In this document: positions 23,924 to 31,629 of the stretch, piece after piece | Numbering within the stretch: the stretch's first letter is position 1 | Layout of the letters: each line of letters opens with the position of its first letter | From: Candidatus Omnitrophota bacterium | GTDB taxonomy: Bacteria; Omnitrophota; Gorgyraeia; Gygaellales; Profunditerraquicolaceae | Assembly: GCA_017995695.1 (NCBI GenBank) | Contig: JAGOIJ010000001.1 | Location: forward strand, 1 to 43,336 | Direction: 5' to 3' | Length of the DNA stretch: 43,336 bases | Translations under genes and position numbers: made by a program | Notes under the pieces: model-generated | Told to the model about the DNA's origin: nothing | Database searches by the model: none | What the model saw: only the letters and a program-made list of their open reading frames with translations

Positions 23924-25948
23924 TTACCTGATACGCGCGCCAAAGCGTTTGGACAATAGATCAGCCAGTGATACCATGAGAGGATTAATTTCGCTTTCGG
24001 TCAAGGTGCGGTTATGGGCGCGAAACAAGCATGAAAACGTTAAGCTGCGCTGCCCGGATGGAATTTGCTTTCCTTGATAATAATCAATAATACGGACCTC
24101 TTGCAAGAGTAACCCGGCACTCTGTTGCACTGCCAAAAGCATCTCGGCAGCGCTTGTCTGTTCAGACACCAAAACACTGATATCTCTAGTGATACCGGGA
24201 AATACAGGCAAGGAAGAGATTTTTTTCGTAAGCGTAGCTAAAGGCAACAATCTGCCAAGATCAAGTAACGCAACCACTACCTGATTATTTTTTATCTCAA
24301 ACAATTCCAGCTCGTTTCGTTCTAGTTGCTGCAATCTGCCAATAGTTTTTCCTTGGGCGCTCAACGTGATCGCATTACCATCGTCATATTGAAAACCATA
24401 TGAAGCAATGCCTAACCGTTGCAATAAGCTCTCAACAATTCCCTTTAGATGCAATAACCCGAGCTCTTCCTTAATAAGGCCGGCGCTTAACAAAAGCGAG
24501 CGCGTCCCGCACAAAAGAATCCCAAGCTCCATGGATTCTTGAGGGCCGTTGCGATCTTCACAAAAAATATCGCCTGCCTCAAAAAGCATCACCGCATCCT
24601 GTTTTTGATTAAGATTAAAGGCGGCACTCTTCACCAAGCCCGGGATCAAGCTAGTCCTAAGCGCTTCCTGATCTTTGCTTAAAGGATTGGCCACGACTAT
24701 GGGCTCTGCCTCAACAAAGCGATGCGCAGTTTGACAATCGGTAAGGCTATAGGTGATTGCTTCATTCAGGCCTAAGCCAACAAGCGTGTTCTTTATCAAG
24801 GCAACCAAATCTTTAGTATCAGGCGCAGAGCGTTGAGGCGTTACCTGCGGCAGAGTCGCAGGAATATTTTCAAATCCGTAAATTCTGGCGACCTCCTCAA
24901 CCACATCAACATCGCTGCGCACATCCGCTCGATGCGACGGGACGGTGATCTGCAGCGCGTCCTTACCCCTCGCAGAAACCGAAAAATTAAGCCAGGTAAG
25001 GATATTTTTTATGGATGCAGCCGGAATCGTAGTGCCCAACATCGTATTCAAACGATCCACGCTCACAACCACCCGGTTTTTACGAATTACTGGGCTCCCT
25101 GCCTGTTGGACTGCGCAAAGTTTTCCACCGCAATGTTCAAGGATTAGCGCAGTAGCGCGCGCCGATGCCTCAAAAACAGTACCGCAATCAACGCCGCGCT
25201 CAAATCGATACGCAGCCTCACTTTGCAAACCCAACTTTTGCCTACCGCGACGCACCACAACCGGATTAAAGACCGCTCCTTCAAGCAAAATATTCGTAGT
25301 TCTTTCAGTTACTTCTGTATCTTTGCCTCCCATAATGCCCGCAATGGCTACCGGCTTTTTCTCATCCGCAATTACCAAAACCTCTTGATATAATGGCCGC
25401 GGCACTGCGTCAATAGACACTATCTTCTCGTTACTCTTTGCTTTGCGCACCATAATAACGCTGCCCTCAAGCGTATCCATATCAAAAGCATGTAAAGGCT
25501 CCCCCAACTCAAACAAAAGGTAATTAGTGATATCGACGACATTGTTTACGCTACGGCAACCCACGAGTTCTAATCTTTTCTTCAGCCACTCTGGCGACGC
25601 ACCAACCTTAACTCCCTGAATTATTTTCGCCGTGTAAAGTGGACAATCTAATTTATCTTCGATTTTAATGGAACATATTTCTTTCCTTTGACCTGACGAC
25701 CTGGTGACCTTGCGACCTGGTGACCGCTTTATTGTTTTTCCTGTAACTGCCGCCACTTCGCGCGCGATTCCCACAACACTTAACCAATCCGGCCGGTTCG
25801 AGGTAATCTCTATCTCAAAGATAACATCGCCCTCTGCCTCCTCAAGAGACACAACTTCTAAGCCTGCCATAGTCAATTTCTCGGCCAGCTCCCGAGGAGC
25901 GATGCGTATATCCACAAAATCTTTAAGCCATTGATAGGTTACTTTCAT
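23924..25948 (-). CDS. pheT: Phenylalanine-tRNA ligase beta subunit, compact form
   Basis: PheT pairs with PheS to charge tRNA-Phe, binds tRNA and carries the editing site. It has 674 residues, against about 800 in most bacteria. The N-terminal MKVTYQWLKDFVD start joins almost directly (residues 36-44) to IFEIEITSNRPDWLS, so the EMAP-like tRNA-binding domain normally between them is absent. The B3/B4 editing region, B5 and the C-terminal anticodon-binding FDX domain are present. Residues about 75-87 (RSPGRKVTRSSGQ) are encoded by an octamer array. It follows pheS by 45 bp; no T-box leader was seen. Confidence 0.95.
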   Translation of the reverse strand: MKVTYQWLKDFVDIRIAPRELAEKLTMAGLEVVSLEEAEGDVIFEIEITSNRPDWLSVVGIAREVAAVTGKTIKRSPGRKVTRSSGQRKEICSIKIEDKLDCPLYTAKIIQGVKVGASPEWLKKRLELVGCRSVNNVVDITNYLLFELGEPLHAFDMDTLEGSVIMVRKAKSNEKIVSIDAVPRPLYQEVLVIADEKKPVAIAGIMGGKDTEVTERTTNILLEGAVFNPVVVRRGRQKLGLQSEAAYRFERGVDCGTVFEASARATALILEHCGGKLCAVQQAGSPVIRKNRVVVSVDRLNTMLGTTIPAASIKNILTWLNFSVSARGKDALQITVPSHRADVRSDVDVVEEVARIYGFENIPATLPQVTPQRSAPDTKDLVALIKNTLVGLGLNEAITYSLTDCQTAHRFVEAEPIVVANPLSKDQEALRTSLIPGLVKSAAFNLNQKQDAVMLFEAGDIFCEDRNGPQESMELGILLCGTRSLLLSAGLIKEELGLLHLKGIVESLLQRLGIASYGFQYDDGNAITLSAQGKTIGRLQQLERNELELFEIKNNQVVVALLDLGRLLPLATLTKKISSLPVFPGITRDISVLVSEQTSAAEMLLAVQQSAGLLLQEVRIIDYYQGKQIPSGQRSLTFSCLFRAHNRTLTESEINPLMVSLADLLSKRFGARIR
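25690..25725. repeat. Octamer array inside pheT
   Basis: The plus strand reads GACCTGAC, GACCTGGT, GACCTTGC, GACCTGGT, GACC, a period of 8 bp over 36 bp. It encodes PheT residues about 75-87 without breaking the frame. The same octamer GACCTGGT occurs in the pyrD array. Confidence 0.85.
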
Positions 25949-25993
25949 AGCGTTTTCTGTTCCATCGCCGGAACTAAAACTCTACCCGGCGCT

Positions 25994-27040
25994 TTAAAAC
26001 TGCCTTAAAAATCTCAAATCATTTTGGTACAGCAATCGAATATCGTGAATGCCATACTTAAGCATTGCAATACGATCTACGCCCATACCAAAAGCAAAAC
26101 CGGTGTACGTGTGCGCCGGATATCCTACATGCTTAAATACATGAGGATGGATCATTCCTGAACCAAGGATCTCCAGCCATCCTTTTCTGCCGCACGCAGA
26201 ACATCCTTTGCCTTTGCACATCATACAAGAAACATCAACTTCGGCTGACGGCTCGGTGAAAGGGAAAAAATGCGGCCGAAATCTTGTTTGCACATCATTA
26301 CCGAAAATGGCCTTAGCAAAAACATCCAAAACACCCTTAAGATCAGCAAAGGTAATTTGCTTATCAACTAAAAAACCTTCGATCTGATGAAACATATATG
26401 AGTGGCTTGCATCAGTTGCGTCTGGCCGATAGACTTTTCCCGGGACAACAACCGCTAAAGGAGGCTTACGCGCCTTCATCACGCGTATCTGCACCGGAGA
26501 CGTGTGGCTGCGCAATAGGCGCCTGTCGCCTGTCTCCCGCCCCTGACCGGCAACATGAGCTGATGGCGCAAGATAAAAAGTATCAAATGCCTCGCGCGAA
26601 GGATGCTCCAGAGGAATGTTCAATCCGGTAAAATTATTCTCCTCGGTTTCAATCTCCGGGCCTTCAACCACAATAAAGCCCATCTGCTTAAAAATAGCGC
26701 AGATCTCATTGGTCACCTGCGTCAGAGGATGTAATCGCCCAAGCTCTTGGGCAATCCCTGGCATGCCAATATCAACGCGGTCTTTTGATATTGCTTGCGT
26801 CTTGCCTGCAATCTGTTTTTCTTTTTCCGTCAGCAAAACCTGAATAGCCTGCTTAAGTGCGTTCACCTTTTGGCCAACAACAGCTCGTTCCTGCACCGGC
26901 ATAGTGGGAATCGTGGCAGTAAGTTGCGCAAGCGCACCTTTTCTTCCCATGTATTTAATACGCAGCGCCTCAAGATCTTCTAACGAAGCTACATGGCTAA
27001 TCTCTGTTTCTATTTGGTTTTTAAGCGCGTCAATATCCAT
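25994..27040 (-). CDS. pheS: Phenylalanine-tRNA ligase alpha subunit
   Basis: PheS holds the class II catalytic site for phenylalanine activation. The 348-residue protein has an N-terminal coiled coil for tRNA contact, then motif 2 (LLRSHTSPVQIRVM), VYRPDATDASHSYMFHQIEG, and motif 3 (GFAFGMGVDRIAMLKYGI). A cysteine-rich loop CMMCKGKGCSACG, seen in several lineages, may bind zinc. Residues about 164-174 before motif 2 come from a heptamer-like repeat (26519-26549). The start overlaps the preceding gene by 31 bp. Confidence 0.97.
   Translation of the reverse strand: MDIDALKNQIETEISHVASLEDLEALRIKYMGRKGALAQLTATIPTMPVQERAVVGQKVNALKQAIQVLLTEKEKQIAGKTQAISKDRVDIGMPGIAQELGRLHPLTQVTNEICAIFKQMGFIVVEGPEIETEENNFTGLNIPLEHPSREAFDTFYLAPSAHVAGQGRETGDRRLLRSHTSPVQIRVMKARKPPLAVVVPGKVYRPDATDASHSYMFHQIEGFLVDKQITFADLKGVLDVFAKAIFGNDVQTRFRPHFFPFTEPSAEVDVSCMMCKGKGCSACGRKGWLEILGSGMIHPHVFKHVGYPAHTYTGFAFGMGVDRIAMLKYGIHDIRLLYQNDLRFLRQF
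26519..26549. repeat. Imperfect heptamer repeat inside pheS
   Basis: On the coding strand the units AGACAGG and CGACAGG follow a related GGGCGGG and run into CGCC. They encode GQGRETGDRR, a loop just before motif 2 where family members usually have a short acidic stretch. Fewer and less regular units than in pheT. Confidence 0.55.
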
Positions 27041-27510
27041 AGTAATAAAAGAAACACTCCTAGCCCTAAAGCAAGATTTGTTTTATCCGGGCTAAGCCTG
27101 CGCGACAGCAGCCTGCCGTCAGTGATTTTTTGCACTGCCTGCGCGTGTATATCAAGATCGCCTCCATGCTCAAGGCAAGCGCGGTTAAATAAGCCCGTAA
27201 CCTCAATGATATCGCCTTTACTTTTATAACTACCGGTCAATGCTATGATTTGGGTTAACGTGCGCGGCATCCATACCCCTATTGCTACTGCGCCATCATG
27301 CACATTCACCCAAGCAAAATCTTTGCGCGCCATAACGTCGCCAATAACTTCTCCGCGAAAGGTAACGGTTTTACCATCGTAAGCCTTAGCCTGCGAGATT
27401 AATTGCTCGGCAGAAAGAGGCTGGGCGTATGTCGTACAAGTGCAACATGCAAATAGCAACATACAACATGACAATTCAAAAATAAATATTTTTGCATTTT
27501 TGTTTGTCAT
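27010..27510 (-). CDS. Membrane-anchored OB-fold-like protein
   Basis: The 166-residue protein has an N-terminal signal sequence (residues 8-30) and a C-terminal membrane helix (about 145-161). Between them is a beta-rich domain with YDGKTVTFRGEVIGDV and GDIIEVTGLFN, resembling small OB-fold modules. No catalytic motif is seen, and the function is unknown. The cysteine-rich core of the signal peptide (residues 12-24) is encoded by a heptamer array at 27441-27475. It overlaps trkH by 4 bp and pheS by 31 bp. Confidence 0.7.
   Translation of the reverse strand: MTNKNAKIFIFELSCCMLLFACCTCTTYAQPLSAEQLISQAKAYDGKTVTFRGEVIGDVMARKDFAWVNVHDGAVAIGVWMPRTLTQIIALTGSYKSKGDIIEVTGLFNRACLEHGGDLDIHAQAVQKITDGRLLSRRLSPDKTNLALGLGVFLLLLWILTRLKTK
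27441..27475. repeat. Heptamer array encoding a signal peptide core
   Basis: The plus strand runs TGCAACA, TGCAAAT, AGCAACA, TACAACA, TGACAAT, five units of 7 bp. They encode residues 12-24 (ELSCCMLLFACCT) of the OB-like protein. Confidence 0.78.
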
Positions 27511-29012
27511 CGTTTCCCCTTGATCGCAGCAACAAAAAACCCAATTAAGGTAAACACGGAAACAAATTCAAGCCTGCCTGCCCACATCTGAATAATATAG
27601 GTAATCTTCAATGCTGGCGGCATAGCAGTAGTGGTGATGCCACAGGAAAGTCCAACATTAGCCGCAGCTGACGTAGATTCAAATAAAGCATCGAGAAAAG
27701 GATAACCAAACAACATACCCATGGCTGCTCCCACTCCATACAATCCTAAATAGGACACGGTAATGCCAAGGGCTGAACGAGCCAAAGCATCATTAAGAAA
27801 AACCTCTCTAACGTGATGGAATTTCTTTATTACTATTGCTTGATCGGGAAGCATAATGCGCTTAATATCCTGCGTGATCGCTTTACAAACAATACCCAAA
27901 CGAAGCATTTTTATGGCGCCCGTGGTCGAACAGATACTGCCGCCTAAAGCCATTGCCCCGATAATGGCGACAAGCGCTACATGATTCCACTCACGGATAA
28001 ACTGCGCGGCATATATAGTTTGAAACCCTGTCCCCGTGTGAGCGGATAAAAGCTGATAGAAGCCTTTGCGAAACAATAACCCTGCCCCCTGGTAAGCATT
28101 GATTTGTGTTAACCCAACAGCAACAATACTAAAAAGAATCAATATGGAGGCAAAGAGAAAAATGGTTTCAATATTCTTAAGTATCTCCTTACGATTCCCG
28201 GCCCAAATATGATAGTGCAATCTAAAATTAATTGCTCCTAAAAGCATGATAACTGCTGTCACCGCCTCATAGGCAAAGCTGTGATAATACAATATGTTCT
28301 GCGACTGCGGCGCAAATCCTCCGGTGTCAAAAGCAGCCATAAATACGCAGATCCCGTGAAAAAAAGCGTTGCTTGCTTGCATACCGCCAAGCACTCCAAC
28401 AATGCCAAGGGACAGAGTCCCTAGAACCAAAAAAGTCAGGCTTACCAGCCAAATAAAGCGCGACGTATGAATAACATTGGGATGAATCCTCTCATCCCTC
28501 GCCTCGCCGACATACATCCTAAAAGCGCCAGAAAAACCCTTGACCAAGAACGATAACGCCACAATAACAACGCCCTGGCCGCCGATAAACATTATCAAAT
28601 GCCGCCAAAGGTTGTGCGCTAATGACATGTGATCAATGTCTTGCGCCAACACAAGACCGGTAGTCGCAAGCCCTGACATAGTATCAAAACATGCGTCAAG
28701 ATACGATAGCCAGTGTCCGCTTAAATACAAAGGAATGGCACCTAATACCGTTGCGACAAGCCATGCCAACGCGACAACGATCATGCCCTGCATCCAGGTT
28801 AGCTCTTTCTTGGTGATACAAACTTTTGTCAAGAGCAAACCTACGCTGACAGTTATTTCTAAAGCAATAAGGAAATCAAGGGAGGGGTTTAATTCTCCGG
28901 CGAGTAATCCCATAGCTAACGGCACCGCCATGGTCACGCCGAGGCCAATGATGATTTTCCCTAAATAATATCCGATATTCTGGGCATCTTGGAGGCGGGG
29001 CTTAAGAATCAT
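27507..29012 (-). CDS. trkH: TrkH/KtrB-family potassium transporter subunit
   Basis: TrkH is the membrane pore of the Trk/Ktr potassium uptake system. The 501-residue protein has the four membrane-pore-membrane repeats of the superfamily. Selectivity-filter regions show as TMSGLATTGLVLAQ, AFDTGGFAPQSQ, SAHTGTGFQTI and SAAANVGLSCG. Two separate TrkA-type regulatory proteins are encoded just upstream. The start codon overlaps the stop of a 42-residue membrane ORF (ATGA). Confidence 0.94.
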   Translation of the reverse strand: MILKPRLQDAQNIGYYLGKIIIGLGVTMAVPLAMGLLAGELNPSLDFLIALEITVSVGLLLTKVCITKKELTWMQGMIVVALAWLVATVLGAIPLYLSGHWLSYLDACFDTMSGLATTGLVLAQDIDHMSLAHNLWRHLIMFIGGQGVVIVALSFLVKGFSGAFRMYVGEARDERIHPNVIHTSRFIWLVSLTFLVLGTLSLGIVGVLGGMQASNAFFHGICVFMAAFDTGGFAPQSQNILYYHSFAYEAVTAVIMLLGAINFRLHYHIWAGNRKEILKNIETIFLFASILILFSIVAVGLTQINAYQGAGLLFRKGFYQLLSAHTGTGFQTIYAAQFIREWNHVALVAIIGAMALGGSICSTTGAIKMLRLGIVCKAITQDIKRIMLPDQAIVIKKFHHVREVFLNDALARSALGITVSYLGLYGVGAAMGMLFGYPFLDALFESTSAAANVGLSCGITTTAMPPALKITYIIQMWAGRLEFVSVFTLIGFFVAAIKGKR

Positions 29013-29137
29013 GATCGAAATAATACTATGAAGCGAATGATGAAACCAACGATAAATGCCGACGCCATAATCGCCAAAGCATACAATACCTCAATTGAAA
29101 TGCCGAGCGCAATATTGCGAATTAATTTTATCTTCAT
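29009..29137 (-). CDS. Membrane microprotein between trkA and trkH
   Basis: A 42-codon frame runs from ATG at 29137 to TGA at 29009. It starts MKIKLIRNIALGISIEV and ends FIIRFIVLFRS, with one membrane helix (about residues 16-40) and basic ends. The ATG shares one base with the trkA stop (TAATG), and the TGA shares bases with the trkH ATG (ATGA), so it is coupled on both sides. GGTGG lies about 10 bases upstream. It has no known family that I recognise. By position it may be an accessory subunit of TrkH, as KdpF is for Kdp; this is inference. Confidence 0.72.
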   Translation of the reverse strand: MKIKLIRNIALGISIEVLYALAIMASAFIVGFIIRFIVLFRS

Positions 29138-29799
29138 TAGATCTTACCCACCAATAGGCTCAATAACTGTGGCTCATTGCCAACCATGGTAAGGGCAATA
29201 ATATCATCGCCGGACTGAAACATCGTATTGCCTTTTGGCACAATGACTTCCTCGCCACGTAAAATCGACACCAACACAGAATCCGCAGGCAGCTGCACGT
29301 CCTTAATCTCTTTGTTGATGACGGGGGAATCCGCTGGAAGGTCAACCCGCACGATCGCTAATTTCCCGCGCTTGAAGCTCATCAGATTCACAAAATCAGA
29401 GAAAGAAACTTCTTCCTCGATTATTTTAGCAATAATCTTGGTCGCATCAATAGGCACATCTATCCCGAGCTCCGAAAACGTGTGTTCATTGGTCGGATTG
29501 TTGACGCGGCCCACGGTCCTCTGGATGTTAAATTTTTCTTTTGCGAGTTGACAAATGATGAGGTTGTCCTCATCATCCCCCGTCACCGCAGCCACCACGT
29601 CAGCGCGCTCAACGCCTGCCTCTTCAAGGATGCGTGGATCACAGCCATCACCGTTAATAACCAGGGCCTCAACTGTTTTTGCTACCTCCTCGCACGTAAC
29701 CTTATCCTTGTCAACGATACTAACCGTATGCTTACTTGCGCACAACCGCTTTGCCAAAAAATAGCCGACCTTTCCTGCGCCAACAACAATGATATACAT
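29137..29799 (-). CDS. trkA: TrkA-family potassium uptake regulator (first copy)
   Basis: TrkA proteins bind NAD(H)/ATP and gate TrkH from the cytosol. The 220-residue protein has one RCK unit. The Rossmann RCK-N domain starts MYIIVVGAGKVGYFLAKRL with GxGxxG. The TrkA-C domain (about residues 135-220) includes LPADSPVINKEI and VPKGNTMFQSGDDI. E. coli TrkA has two such units in one chain, whereas here they are split over two genes. It is 12 bp after the second copy and coupled to the microprotein. Confidence 0.94.
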   Translation of the reverse strand: MYIIVVGAGKVGYFLAKRLCASKHTVSIVDKDKVTCEEVAKTVEALVINGDGCDPRILEEAGVERADVVAAVTGDDEDNLIICQLAKEKFNIQRTVGRVNNPTNEHTFSELGIDVPIDATKIIAKIIEEEVSFSDFVNLMSFKRGKLAIVRVDLPADSPVINKEIKDVQLPADSVLVSILRGEEVIVPKGNTMFQSGDDIIALTMVGNEPQLLSLLVGKI

Positions 29800-29811
29800 A
29801 GGACGCTCCCG

Positions 29812-30456
29812 CTAAAACTTGTATTTTTCTTTTATGCGCTTAAGGCTTGAAACTTTTATGACTGCAGCAATAACATCTTTTGCCTTGATCGCATCCTTCG
29901 CCTCGGGGATAACAACGCCATGCATGCGTCGTATTGCAACCACCATGAGCTCGCCAGGAATATTAATCTCCTGGACCGCCTTGCCAATTAATCCTTCGCG
30001 AGCCTCCATTTCAATAACGCCCAATTCCTTGGTCTCAATAAGATAGCTTGAGAAACGGCTCTCAATAATCTTGTCCCTAAGCATAGCGGCAAATAAAATC
30101 GTCCCGCTGATAATATCGAGGCCGAGCGCGGCATAAATATGGGCGCGCTGCGGGTCGTAGACGCGGGCAATGACCTTCGGAACCTTAAATATTTTTTTAG
30201 CGACTTGCGCCGAAATTAAATTTGTGTTGTCGCCGTTTGTGACCGAGCAAAAGGCATCGGCCTTTTCAATGCCTGCCTGCCGCAACAACTCAAGGTCAAA
30301 ACCATTTCCCAAAAGGGTGACTCCGTTAAACGTCCCCCCTAGGCGGTCAAATGCCTGTTGAGTGCGGTCGATCACCACCACATCATGGCCTTCGCTGGAT
30401 AACAACTTCCCTAATTCCGAACCAACACGGCCACAACCTACAATTATTACGTACAT
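29812..30456 (-). CDS. trkA: TrkA-family potassium uptake regulator (second copy)
   Basis: This 214-residue protein also consists of RCK-N (MYVIIVGCGRVGSELGKLL, GxGxxG, acidic end of strand 2 in VVVIDR) and TrkA-C (LIGKAVQEINIPGEL, VIPEAKDAIKAKDVI). The ATG start at MYVII is preferred over an in-frame GTG six bases upstream, because AGAGGTG fits as its ribosome site. It probably forms a ring with the adjacent TrkA copy on TrkH. Confidence 0.92.
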   Translation of the reverse strand: MYVIIVGCGRVGSELGKLLSSEGHDVVVIDRTQQAFDRLGGTFNGVTLLGNGFDLELLRQAGIEKADAFCSVTNGDNTNLISAQVAKKIFKVPKVIARVYDPQRAHIYAALGLDIISGTILFAAMLRDKIIESRFSSYLIETKELGVIEMEAREGLIGKAVQEINIPGELMVVAIRRMHGVVIPEAKDAIKAKDVIAAVIKVSSLKRIKEKYKF

Positions 30457-30489
30457 ATGCACCTCTTCGCCAAGCGTTGCTGGTAAACG

Positions 30490-30840
30490 TTATTCAGGCT
30501 TAACCATAACAACGAGCTTTTTGAATGCCGCGGCATCTTTAACGGCTAACTCCGCAAGGATCTTTCTATCGAGATTAACCTTAGCTTTTTTCAAACCATT
30601 AATAAACTTGCTATAGGTTATGCCCTGCTCTCTACAGGCAGCATTAATACGCGCGATCCATAAACCGCGTAATTCACGTTTTTTTACGCGTCGATCGCGG
30701 TAGGCATACACCAACGCATGCTGCAAGGCCCTGCGCGCCTGTTGAAACTGCTTGCTGCGGTCGCCCCAGAATCCTTTTGTTTGTTTTAAGACTCTCTTTT
30801 TTCTTCGTTTGGTTGCTGCGCTATGCTTAATCTTAGTCAT
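30490..30840 (-). CDS. rplT: Ribosomal protein bL20
   Basis: bL20 is an early assembly protein of the large subunit and represses its own operon in many bacteria. The 116-residue length is normal. The start contains the basic TKRRKKRVLKQTKGFWG segment, with QARRALQHALVYAYRDRR and LWIARINAACRE. It closes the conserved infC-rpmI-rplT cluster. No separate L20-binding leader was recognised. Confidence 0.98.
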   Translation of the reverse strand: MTKIKHSAATKRRKKRVLKQTKGFWGDRSKQFQQARRALQHALVYAYRDRRVKKRELRGLWIARINAACREQGITYSKFINGLKKAKVNLDRKILAELAVKDAAAFKKLVVMVKPE

Positions 30841-30862
30841 TGCACTCCACTCCTTTTATCAT

Positions 30863-31063
30863 TTAGCCATAGGGCAACAAACGCTTCAGGTATTTTGTTT
30901 CCTGCTGATTTGCAAGCGTTGCTGACCGACGCAAGGTTCTGAGCCGTTCCGGCTCTTTGTTCGTCAAGATATGACTCTTGCCACTAGGCTTATACGTTAT
31001 TTTGCCAGTCTTGGTTAACTTAAACCTCTTGGCTGCTCCTTTTTTTGTTTTTAATTTTGGCAT
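30863..31063 (-). CDS. rpmI: Ribosomal protein bL35
   Basis: bL35 is a small basic protein of the large subunit. The 66 residues begin MPKLKTKKGAAKRFKLTKTG and include SHILTNKEPERLRTLRR, both typical. It stands between infC and rplT with 22-23 bp gaps, the usual order. Confidence 0.98.
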   Translation of the reverse strand: MPKLKTKKGAAKRFKLTKTGKITYKPSGKSHILTNKEPERLRTLRRSATLANQQETKYLKRLLPYG

Positions 31064-31086
31064 GCTTACTTCTCCTGTCTCTATGA

Positions 31087-31593
31087 TTATTTCGGCGCGA
31101 TCACCACCGACATGATACGCCCTTCCATGTTAACATCTTTTTCCACGGTACCTGCGCTTTGCGCGTCAATAACAAATCTATCAAGGACTTTCCTGCCCAG
31201 ATCAACATGCTCCATCTGCCTGCCGCGGAAAAACATATTAATCTTGACCTTGTCCTTCTTGTTTAAAAAACCAATGGCTTGTTTTACCTTGGTTTCATAA
31301 TCATGATCATCGATATTGGGCTTCAGGCGAATTTCTTTCAAACGCCCCTGCTTTTGATGTTTCTTTGCCTCGCGCTCCTTCTTCTCCTGGTCATATTTGA
31401 ATTTGCTAAAATCAATGACGCGGCATACCGGAGGAACAGCGCCAGGCGCCACCTCTACTAGGTCAAGCTCAGCCTGGTTCGCAATCTCAAGCGCTTTCTG
31501 AATCGGCACTACACCCAATTGTCCACCATCAGGACCGATAAGGCGGACTTGCGAAACTCTGATTTTATCATTAACGCGAATGAATTTTTTAAT
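31087..31593 (-). CDS. infC: Translation initiation factor IF-3, AUU start
   Basis: IF-3 keeps ribosomal subunits apart and proofreads start codons. The N- and C-domains are complete (VNDKIRVSQVRLIGPDGG; FRGRQMEHVDLGRKVLDRF). No ATG is available at the start. GTG at 31602 lies inside the ribosome site GGGGAGGTGG. ATT at 31593 lies eight bases after GGAGG and gives a 168-residue protein starting IKKFIRVNDKI. AUU starts are conserved in infC of E. coli and B. subtilis and allow IF-3 to limit its own synthesis, so the same control is inferred here. It follows thrS by about 36 bp. Confidence 0.93.
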   Translation of the reverse strand: MKKFIRVNDKIRVSQVRLIGPDGGQLGVVPIQKALEIANQAELDLVEVAPGAVPPVCRVIDFSKFKYDQEKKEREAKKHQKQGRLKEIRLKPNIDDHDYETKVKQAIGFLNKKDKVKINMFFRGRQMEHVDLGRKVLDRFVIDAQSAGTVEKDVNMEGRIMSVVIAPK

Positions 31594-31629
31594 TGCTACC
31601 ACCTCCCCTTTCTTTAAGGCTACATAAGG

